Shown here piece after piece: positions 8,939 through 16,123 of a stretch of DNA of 64,000 nt. A model generated the notes under the pieces. That model searched no databases. It had not been told where the DNA came from and saw nothing but the letters and a program-made list of their open reading frames with translations. Made by a program: the position numbers and the translations under genes. Within the stretch, counting starts at the first letter, position 1; each line of letters starts with the position of its first letter. Source of the stretch: Cohnella laeviribosi DSM 21336 (GTDB lineage: Bacteria; Bacillota; Bacilli; Paenibacillales; Paenibacillaceae). The stretch is taken from NCBI RefSeq assembly GCF_000378425.1, contig NZ_KB899814.1:54463-118462 (forward strand). The letters are read 5' to 3'.

Positions 8939-10855
8939 TTACAGCACTTGGATTTCTGTGCCCGGAGAGAGCATTTTGAACAATTCTTCCACATTGATGC
9001 GTGCGGAATCATTTTCAAAGGAACTATCGCGGAATACAACCCGAAGCGGTTTTTCCGCTGCAATTTGTTTAATGACGGATTCCGATACGTTGTCATCAAA
9101 ACATGCAATTAAAGAGTTTCCGGCGACGTAATGGACGGTCTTCCCTTCAATCTGTTTCGTTTCCATAGGCAACGAAAGCTCAAGGCCGAGTTCCAGCATG
9201 ACCTGGATGAGCAAATCTTCCCCGGTACGATCTTCTTTGATATTGGAGGTGAGATCGAATATGTCCCCCTGCTTCAGCTTGTCCGGTGCATAGTAAACGT
9301 CCTTCATGTTCGAAGAGTCCACCCGGAACACCCGGAAGCCGTAATCGATGTCGGCACCGGTTTCCTCCTTGATCTTTTTCGCGGCACGGCGGATGCGTTC
9401 TTTGCCGATGTCACAGATATTTTTGTAACCTGCTTTATAAGCTTCGGAAGTTTCGTTTGTTTCTTCGGGTAATTGAACCATAATAAATTTACGATTCCCC
9501 TGATCTTCTGCATTAAGTTGCATTACTGCGTGAGCGGTTGTTGCCGAGCCAGAGAAAAAGTCGAGAACAATGTCATCTTTCTGGGGTGCAGTAGTTATTT
9601 CTAATATCTTTTTAATCAATCTTGTTGGTTTCGGGGTATCAAAAAAAGAGAACCCATCAAATAGTTTTTGCTGCTCCTTAGTACCTTCAGTTGTAGTACC
9701 ACATCTAGTACCATCAAACCATGTGTTTTCTACTGACCCAAATTGTCGTTTCTCATTATAAAAAACCTTCAATTGCGGTCTGCTCTCACCGTTTTTTCCA
9801 AATATGATTCTATTGTCCGCCAGTAATTTTTTATAATTCTCTTCTTCAGTCCTCCAACATCTTCCGCTCGGTGGCCAAAATTCCTGCCCCGTGTTTGGAT
9901 TAACTATCTTATAAGTTAGATTAGGCCTTACATTCGGTGCATCAAAAGGATCTGCCTTCCATTTGCCTCGCGGGTCATTATCTGGATTTTCAAACTTGCT
10001 TTCATCCAACGGGAGAGGATAAAATGCAAACGTCTTTTCCTTAAACCATGAATTTATATTTGATTCCTTGAGTCTTCTATTTTCTTGCCTACGTACCTTT
10101 GCGTAAACGATGATATACTCATGACTAGTACTCAAGTCAGTGTCATTTTGAATTGATTGCCTTGATTGCCAAGGAATTGCTGTAATAAAGTTGTTCGTTC
10201 CAAAAATTTCATCACAAATTTTTTTCACATTATCGAATTCATTATCATCGATACTGATAAATATTGCTCCATCATCTTTTAAGAGATTCCTTGCAATTTT
10301 TAATCTAGAATAAATCATAGTCAACCAATCACTATGGAACCGCCCATTGGACGATGGATTGGGAACCAACCGCATACCTTCTTCATTGATTTGTCCCGAC
10401 TCTTCAAGATACTCTTTCGTATTCTTTTTGAAATCATCTTTATAAATGAAATCGTTTCCCGTATTGTATGGGGGGTCTATATAGATAATTTTAACTTTGT
10501 TCAGATACGACTCTTGCAACAGCTTTAATACTTCAAGATTATCACCCTCGATGTAAAGATTTTTAGTATTTTCCCAATCGACACTATCCTCTTTAATCGG
10601 TCGCAATGTTTTGTCGATAGGCGAATTAGCAGTAAGGATTGCCTCTTTCTTCCCCGGCCACGTCAATTGATACCGTTCCTTTTCACCTTCAACCAGGACA
10701 TCGGAAAGTTCCTGCTTCAACAAATCAAAATCGACCGCACGCTTGATTTTTCCTTTTTCATCTCTGGCTTCGGTAATCACGTTGGGGAACAACTCTGCAA
10801 TCTTGTCGATATTGACTTGAGTCAAATCGACTGACTTCATCGTCAATTTTTTCAT
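8939..10855 (-). CDS. mod: Type III DNA methyltransferase, Mod subunit
   Basis: A 638-residue beta-class N6-adenine methyltransferase. The catalytic motif IV 'IDPPYNTGNDF' (about residue 126) precedes the AdoMet motif 'VLDFFSGSATTAHAV' (about 430), the order of the beta class used by type III Mod. The variable segment between them, roughly residues 230-420, holds the target recognition domain. Mod supplies sequence recognition for both methylation and restriction. It is 14 bases downstream of the DUF4391 gene and 15 bases upstream of res. No homopolymer or tandem-repeat tract suggesting phase variation was noticed. Confidence 0.92.
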   Translation of the reverse strand: MKKLTMKSVDLTQVNIDKIAELFPNVITEARDEKGKIKRAVDFDLLKQELSDVLVEGEKERYQLTWPGKKEAILTANSPIDKTLRPIKEDSVDWENTKNLYIEGDNLEVLKLLQESYLNKVKIIYIDPPYNTGNDFIYKDDFKKNTKEYLEESGQINEEGMRLVPNPSSNGRFHSDWLTMIYSRLKIARNLLKDDGAIFISIDDNEFDNVKKICDEIFGTNNFITAIPWQSRQSIQNDTDLSTSHEYIIVYAKVRRQENRRLKESNINSWFKEKTFAFYPLPLDESKFENPDNDPRGKWKADPFDAPNVRPNLTYKIVNPNTGQEFWPPSGRCWRTEEENYKKLLADNRIIFGKNGESRPQLKVFYNEKRQFGSVENTWFDGTRCGTTTEGTKEQQKLFDGFSFFDTPKPTRLIKKILEITTAPQKDDIVLDFFSGSATTAHAVMQLNAEDQGNRKFIMVQLPEETNETSEAYKAGYKNICDIGKERIRRAAKKIKEETGADIDYGFRVFRVDSSNMKDVYYAPDKLKQGDIFDLTSNIKEDRTGEDLLIQVMLELGLELSLPMETKQIEGKTVHYVAGNSLIACFDDNVSESVIKQIAAEKPLRVVFRDSSFENDSARINVEELFKMLSPGTEIQVL

Positions 10856-10869
10856 AAGTACGCCTCCGA

Positions 10870-11529
10870 TTACTCATCGAGTAGTTGTTTCAGTTCTTTT
10901 CGTTTCCGTTGTAGTTCCATGTTCAATTCAACCTTCTTGTTGAATTGTTTTTCAGCCCGCAGTTTGGACTCTAGCCGTTGGCATTCTTGCGTAAGCTTAT
11001 CAATATGGGCTTGTCGCTCCAAAACCGCTGAAAGTTCAATTTCCGGCTTCATCTTAATGGGAAGCAGTTGACGGATGATGTTCTCGTAAACAGCCTTCAG
11101 ATCAAGTCCTTGAAAGATGTTCAGCTCGATACTCTCCACCGGCTGCCAGTCCGTCTCATGGTAGGAACGAATGACAGACCGATTGTCGTCGGTCTGATTT
11201 CGCTCTTTATATGCGATGGCGAGCTTGGCCTGACCATCATATATCAAAACATGCAGAATGGGATAAGGGATCGCCTTATCTATACTCCGCAGCAAGTCAA
11301 GGGAGTATGTTTGCTCCTTCAAATGAATCTCGAATATCTGAAATTCTTCAATATCTTCTTTCGGTTCAAGTCGAATCGTGTCTTTGGAGAGCTTGTGCTT
11401 CCAGATGATCGATTCGACTTGTTCAGTAAACAGTTCCTTAAGATGATGATTTGCTCGCAGCTTCTCATAAAATTTGTTCTTCGGAATTTTACGGTTTACA
11501 AGCGTGCTTGATGGCAATTGAAACATCAC
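10870..11529 (-). CDS. DUF4391 domain protein
   Basis: 219 residues. The N-terminal two thirds ('FYEKLRANHHLKELFTEQVE...', 'PYPILHVLIYDGQAKLAIAYKE') matches the DUF4391 pattern; the end is a charged coiled coil (about residues 165-215, heptads rich in Lys, Glu and Leu). Its start overlaps the helicase stop (GTGATG around 11524-11529, GTG or ATG possible), so it is translated together with the helicase. DUF4391 genes are recurrent companions of type III-like Mod/Res and SNF2-like helicases, but no biochemical role is known to me. An adaptor between helicase and Mod/Res is a guess based on position and coiled coil. Confidence 0.75.
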   Translation of the reverse strand: MMFQLPSSTLVNRKIPKNKFYEKLRANHHLKELFTEQVESIIWKHKLSKDTIRLEPKEDIEEFQIFEIHLKEQTYSLDLLRSIDKAIPYPILHVLIYDGQAKLAIAYKERNQTDDNRSVIRSYHETDWQPVESIELNIFQGLDLKAVYENIIRQLLPIKMKPEIELSAVLERQAHIDKLTQECQRLESKLRAEKQFNKKVELNMELQRKRKELKQLLDE

Positions 11530-14500
11530 GCATTCACCTGCCTGATAACGACAAAGGTGATGAGTTCAAAGTCCTCAAGCCCTTTAATCGAGTCTATAAG
11601 TGCTGTCGTGCCTCCCGAACTGAACAAGCTATCCAGATCGTTTTCTTCTTTCACCTGTACAATCGAGCGGATGGTCTCTTCCAACAGCATGGAATACATG
11701 TCCATCTTTTTGCCGTCTTTCGTCGCTTGATTGAAGCTGCGGCAAGCATCCATCATTGGTTCGGATTGGCCTCTGCACAGAGCTCGCAGGATATCAAGTG
11801 TCTTTTTGACATCCATATGATTGGTGACGACTTCACCATCTTCGCTCATGTAGACGAGATAGAAGGGATGTAACCGGTTCTGCTTGTCGGGATTCAGTTC
11901 CTCATTAACGTTGCGAAGAACAAAGATGACGCCGGGCTTTGCTCCCTTCTCTTCGTCAGCAGCCACAACCGCATGCAGTCCGCTCGGAACGGTATCAAGT
12001 TCTCCGTTCTCCTTTACATAGTTCACCAAGTCCATGCGAAAATCGTTCAGGCCCAAATCGGTGATGGAGACGCCCGTGTTCATATCATCCAGATCGACGA
12101 CTTCCTTCTGTAAACGATGAAGTTGCTGCTTCCGATATTCCAGATCGCTGGATTGATTGAACAGAACGTTATCATCGCCGGTTGCCGTCATATCCATGAT
12201 GACCATGCGATTCTCGACCCTTTCTTTCAACTGTATGTATTCATCCAGCGTCATGTTGGGCCAGAAGTTCACCAATTGAATTTCCTTGTTCTGCGAACCG
12301 ATCCGGTCTATTCGGCCAAATCGTTGAATAATCCGCACTGGATTCCAGTGAATGTCATAGTTGATAAGATAGTCGCAATCTTGCAAGTTTTGCCCCTCAG
12401 AAATACAATCGGAAGCAATGAGCAGATCAATCTCGCCTTTGACATCCGGCATGGTCAGATTCTTCTCCTTGGATCGAGGCGAGAAGCAAGTCAGCAATGT
12501 GCTGATGTCATTCCGCAAACCAGCGGTGTTTTTGTTCTCATCGCTGCCGACGATTTTGGCCGTGTCGATATTGTACTTCGCCTTCATGTACGCAGATAAA
12601 TGCGTGTACAAGTACGCCGCGGTATCCGTGAACGCACTGAAAATGATGACTTTGCGGTTGCCGGGATTGATCGGATGATTGATTTTATGATCAATCACCT
12701 GCTTCAACGTGTTTAGCTTAGCATCATGTTCAGGCGTTACTTTCTGCATTTCGGTCAGCAAGGCGGAAAGAATGTTGTGATCATTCATCAAATCTTCTTT
12801 CCAGCGAAGAACATCCATATCGGACAAATTGATCTTGATTGTATCCCCGATGCTGAAATCATCGTCCAACCAGTCGTCATCGTCAAGATTGGCATCCTCA
12901 ATATCGGTATAACCTACAGCATCGGACTTCCCGCTTCGCTCGAATGCTTCGATTTGCTGAAGCGTCTGATCGATTTTGGAGACAATCTTGGAAAGGGTCA
13001 ATCGGAACGACTCCACCGAACTTTCCAGGCGTTTCAGCAGGTTGATCCGCATCAAAATCTGCAGACTGCCTTCGCGATCCATCTGCCTGAAGTTCCCGCT
13101 CCCGCCCCTTACGCTGGTGTCATACAACTCTTCATAGAAACGCAGTCGGCTCGGTTGAATATATTTGAATGGTGCATAGATGCCGAGATTGATTCTGGAC
13201 AATTCTATAAAAATTTCATTATACCCGATAACATCCGCTCTGTCGGTCAAATCGCAAAACTTCGAGAGAGGCGGCAGCCGTCTGGGGAACTCGCCGATCT
13301 CCTCCGCTTTGTAATACTTCTGGATATGCTTGCGTGACCGGGCGATCGTCAAGCTGTCCAACAGTTCAAAAAAGTCGAAGTCGAGCATACCAAGAAGCGT
13401 CTCCGTTGTACGTTCAGCAACATCCATCTTAGACCACTGGTTAAACGCGGACTGGGCTCGTTTGAAGATGTCGTTAATCCCCCGCTCCGTGCCCAACTTG
13501 CTGTTGATTTCCTCTGGATTTCCTTCATAAGCCAAGGCAAGCTGGTTGCGAAGATCCATGAACTTGTTGTTCACCGGAGTAGCGGAGAGCATGAGCACTT
13601 TCGTTTTCACGCCGCTTTTTAACACTTTCCGCATCAACTTCTGATACCGCGTCTCTTTATCTTTCTTGGCTTCGTTGTTGCGGAAGTTATGCGACTCATC
13701 AATGACGAGCAGATCGTAATTACCCCAGTTCAACCGGTCAAGCGGGATATCGTTTGATTTGCCTCTTTCCCGCGATATGTCCGTATGGTAGAGTACATCG
13801 TAACGGAATCTGTCGGCATACAGGATGTTGTTGGTTACATTCTGTTTATAGGTAAGCCAGTTGTCGCCGAGTTTCTTGGGACATAGCAACAATACGGACT
13901 TGTTGCGAAGTTCATAGTATTTGATGACACCAAGTGCCGTGAATGTTTTTCCTAGACCGACGCTGTCTGCCAGGATGCATCCATTATACTTTTCCAGTTT
14001 ATTAATCGCACCAAGAACCGCGTCTTTCTGGAAGTGATAGAGACGTTTCCAGATTTCCGTCTCTTTGAATCCAGTTGCTTCGTTGGGCAATATGTCTTCT
14101 GTGATGTCCGATAGGAACTCGTTGAAGATATTGTACAAAATGACGTAGTAAATGAACTCCGGAGAGTTCTCTTTATACACCGATGAAATATGCTCCACAA
14201 CTTGGTTCGTGACATCTTCAAGCTTGCTTTTGTCATTCCATACCTGATCGAACAGATCGAAATACATTTTGGTAAACGGAGCTTCTGTGAACTTGTTCAC
14301 CATCTTGGAGAGAGCATTGCCCTTTTCATAACCAAGATCAACGGTTGTAAAGCCATCAATCGGCATATAGGTGATCGACTCGTCAGCAGTCTGCACATTC
14401 AACATGCCCTGCATCGAACCTGAAGTTCGATTCGATTTGAACGTGACTTTTCTGCGAATCCAGTCGCTGCACTCTTTTGCAATTGCTTTGAGCGTCAATT

Positions 14501-14780
14501 CGTTTTTGAGCCGGATTTCAAATTCGGTGCCATACAAGCTTTTTTCCCGGTTCCGTTTCGGGATGTAAAATTCCCGCTTCTCCTTTTTTATGCTATCCGC
14601 AATAAAAGTGGGAGAGGTGAAAATGAACCGGACTTCTTCCACCTGATTCAGTTCTTTCATTAAGGCTTCATATGCATAAATGGAGAAGCATGATGCAGCA
14701 ATCGATACTTTGCTGCCTTTGCGAACCTCAAGTTTCAAATTTTCACCGAGAAGATTGTCGATATTATTGATGATTTCCAT
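11526..14780 (-). CDS. SNF2-type helicase with N-terminal PLD-like region
   Basis: A 1084-residue superfamily 2 protein. Walker A 'ADSVGLGKTFTALG' near residue 270, DExH 'LLVIDESHNFRN' near 360, 'VLMLSATPVNN' (motif III), and motif V/VI 'ASDCISEGQNLQDCD', 'IIQRFGRIDRIGSQ' near 790-830. Residues 1-180 look like the phospholipase D-like region that often precedes this helicase type, though a clear HxK motif is not visible, so nuclease activity is doubtful. First gene of the cluster, followed without gap by DUF4391, mod and res. The Mod/Res pair of ordinary type III systems does not need it, so the locus is an extended variant. Probably a DNA translocase acting on invading DNA; inferred. Confidence 0.85.
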   Translation of the reverse strand: MEIINNIDNLLGENLKLEVRKGSKVSIAASCFSIYAYEALMKELNQVEEVRFIFTSPTFIADSIKKEKREFYIPKRNREKSLYGTEFEIRLKNELTLKAIAKECSDWIRRKVTFKSNRTSGSMQGMLNVQTADESITYMPIDGFTTVDLGYEKGNALSKMVNKFTEAPFTKMYFDLFDQVWNDKSKLEDVTNQVVEHISSVYKENSPEFIYYVILYNIFNEFLSDITEDILPNEATGFKETEIWKRLYHFQKDAVLGAINKLEKYNGCILADSVGLGKTFTALGVIKYYELRNKSVLLLCPKKLGDNWLTYKQNVTNNILYADRFRYDVLYHTDISRERGKSNDIPLDRLNWGNYDLLVIDESHNFRNNEAKKDKETRYQKLMRKVLKSGVKTKVLMLSATPVNNKFMDLRNQLALAYEGNPEEINSKLGTERGINDIFKRAQSAFNQWSKMDVAERTTETLLGMLDFDFFELLDSLTIARSRKHIQKYYKAEEIGEFPRRLPPLSKFCDLTDRADVIGYNEIFIELSRINLGIYAPFKYIQPSRLRFYEELYDTSVRGGSGNFRQMDREGSLQILMRINLLKRLESSVESFRLTLSKIVSKIDQTLQQIEAFERSGKSDAVGYTDIEDANLDDDDWLDDDFSIGDTIKINLSDMDVLRWKEDLMNDHNILSALLTEMQKVTPEHDAKLNTLKQVIDHKINHPINPGNRKVIIFSAFTDTAAYLYTHLSAYMKAKYNIDTAKIVGSDENKNTAGLRNDISTLLTCFSPRSKEKNLTMPDVKGEIDLLIASDCISEGQNLQDCDYLINYDIHWNPVRIIQRFGRIDRIGSQNKEIQLVNFWPNMTLDEYIQLKERVENRMVIMDMTATGDDNVLFNQSSDLEYRKQQLHRLQKEVVDLDDMNTGVSITDLGLNDFRMDLVNYVKENGELDTVPSGLHAVVAADEEKGAKPGVIFVLRNVNEELNPDKQNRLHPFYLVYMSEDGEVVTNHMDVKKTLDILRALCRGQSEPMMDACRSFNQATKDGKKMDMYSMLLEETIRSIVQVKEENDLDSLFSSGGTTALIDSIKGLEDFELITFVVIRQVNA

Positions 14781-14918
14781 GGTTCACCTCTTGTTCCACC
14801 CGAAACCACACAACCACAATTCGATATCTTTCATTGAAATTCCTTGTTAAAAGTAGTTCGTAATTCCTATTCAGGAAAACTTCTTTTCGCTAATGTCTAT
14901 AGTAACTTGAATTGGGTG

Positions 14919-15483
14919 TTGATATCGAAAAAATGATTTTTCCGGTTCGGCATCGCCTGACATGGGCAATAATACCAATGAAATAAGCCAAAAGTCCGTA
15001 AAACCAACATTAAGTGATCCTGATTTGGCTGTTATTTTCAAAGATGACCTGAAGGAAACGCACGCCAAGCAGGAACAGCTTCAAAAGCGGTTGGAAGCTA
15101 TTGAAGCTGAACTGGATGGGCAAAACAAAAAGCCGGTTGACCCTGACTCTTTGCAAAATCTGCTTAGTCTAATCAAAGACGCATTGCTAAAAGCAGATGC
15201 GGATGAACAAAAGGCATTACTTCGATTGATGGTTGAAAGTATCCGTATAACCAAGGATGCCCCCAAGCGAGTCGGTCGGCAGATTACCCAAATCAACCTT
15301 CTATTCGACTTTACTATCGAAACATTACAGAAGGATTCCTCGATACTCCTTACCCGCCTAGCGGCGATCCAAGAATGTGACTTTATTTCCCCGCTTGAAC
15401 CTTATGTGCTGGACAATCTGAACAGCACCCATACCGAAAGCCTGAGGGACTTGATGAAGTCCCTTAATATTTTACCTTTAGCG
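14919..15483 (+). pseudogene. Large serine recombinase, C-terminal remnant
   Basis: Only the C-terminal part remains: a coiled coil ('KEQLQKRLEAIEAEL'-like, residues about 40-65), then 'DEQKALLRLMVESIRIT' and 'INLLFDF', the usual end of large serine recombinases. An in-frame stop just before 14919 and the helicase start at 14780 leave no room for the catalytic Ser domain. It is the only gene of the element on the plus strand. The frame reads through the attachment core (15484-15495) into antisense rlmH with no natural stop. If the element were circular, the frame would continue from the core into 3991-4017, adding 'TVSIDRVN' after 'IRF' and then a TAA, which implies that the core lies inside the recombinase gene's 3' end. 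Confidence 0.75.
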
Positions 15484-15495
15484 ATGATACGGTTC
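15478..15495 (-). other. Proximal attachment site in rlmH
   Basis: On the minus strand GAACCGTATCATCGCTAA. The first 12 bases are the shared core; the last six (CGC TAA) come from the element and replace the ancestral AAA TGA that is now found at 3973-3978. Integration thus changed the final RlmH residue from Lys to Arg and supplied a new stop, leaving the gene functional. Confidence 0.85.
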
Positions 15496-15957
15496 CCCCC
15501 GATTAATCCGAAACGCCCTATAAACCTGTTCCACCAGAATAAGCCGCATCAACTGGTGCGGGTAGGTGAGCCGGCCGAAGGAGAGCTTCTTGTCGGCGCG
15601 CTTCAGTACGGCGTCGGACAAGCCCAAGGAACCCCCGATGACGAAGGCGACGTGACTGGTGCCGTAGGTGCCGAGCTTGTCGAGGTGGGCGGCGAGATCT
15701 TCGGAGGACCAGAGTTCGCCGTCGATGGCGAGGGCGATGACATGGGCGTCGTCTTTCAGGTGGGAGAGGATGCGTTCGCCCTCTTTGTCCTTGACCTGAC
15801 GTTCCTCGGCGGGACTGAGGATTTCGGGAGCTTTCTCGTCGGAAACTTCGGTGATGGTGATGCGGGCGTAAGGCCCGAGGCGCTTGACGTATTCGGCGAT
15901 ACCTTGAACGAGATATTTCTCTTTGAGCTTGCCGACGGCTACGATTTGAATATGCAA
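15478..15957 (-). CDS. rlmH: 23S rRNA pseudouridine-1915 N3-methyltransferase RlmH
   Basis: A SPOUT-class methyltransferase that modifies helix 69 of 23S rRNA. The sequence is full length at 159 residues with the deep-knot motifs '[18 protein letters not shown]' and '[20 protein letters not shown]'. The TTG at 15957 is preferred over the upstream in-frame codon because the family starts with '[14 protein letters not shown]' and AAAGGATG lies 8 bases before it. The C-terminus reads EPYHR instead of the common EPYHK because of the integrated element. In most Firmicutes the gene follows htrA and a CxxH/CxxC protein; here they are 20 kb away. Confidence 0.95.
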   Translation of the reverse strand: MHIQIVAVGKLKEKYLVQGIAEYVKRLGPYARITITEVSDEKAPEILSPAEERQVKDKEGERILSHLKDDAHVIALAIDGELWSSEDLAAHLDKLGTYGTSHVAFVIGGSLGLSDAVLKRADKKLSFGRLTYPHQLMRLILVEQVYRAFRINRGEPYHR

Positions 15958-16123
15958 GATGAGTTCATCCTTTCCAGCCAAGCTGCGGCTTGTGACATGT
16001 GTACGAGTTATGTAACGGAACGGTTAGGCGCAGATTGCAACGCAGACACCGACGCGCCGCAAGCGACGTTTAGCGAGTGTAATCAATTGCGGCTGTTGGA
16101 AGGGAAAGGTTTCCAAGCCGGAT

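Larger units (their letters stand above)
3979..15495. mobile_element. SCC-like integrated element at rlmH carrying a defence cluster
   Basis: The boundaries are 12-base direct repeats (ATGATACGGTTC on the plus strand) at 3979-3990 and 15484-15495, 11,505 bases apart. Two independent checks support them. First, removing the interval regenerates an rlmH ending EPYHK-stop. Second, circularising it continues the truncated recombinase frame (plus strand, ending at 15483) across the core into 3991-4017, giving nine more codons and a TAA. Cargo: PIN/ImmA pair, Res, Mod, DUF4391, helicase. The recombinase has lost its catalytic part, so the element is probably immobile unless helped in trans. The whole interval is AT-richer than topB and rlmH beside it. 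Comparable to SCC elements of staphylococci in insertion site, not in gene content (no mec, no intact ccr). Confidence 0.85.

Noticed and set aside
7850..9112. Open frame of 420 residues on the plus strand
   Set aside because: Antisense to res; Phe/His/Arg-rich without any domain.
4086..14780. DISARM or BREX system
   Set aside because: The helicase plus methyltransferase look suggestive, but DUF1998 (DrmB), PglZ, BrxC and BrxL are absent; Mod and Res are clearly type III.
3979..15495. Classical SCCmec or a prophage
   Set aside because: No mec, ccrAB/ccrC or phage structural genes; only the insertion site and recombinase type are shared with SCC.
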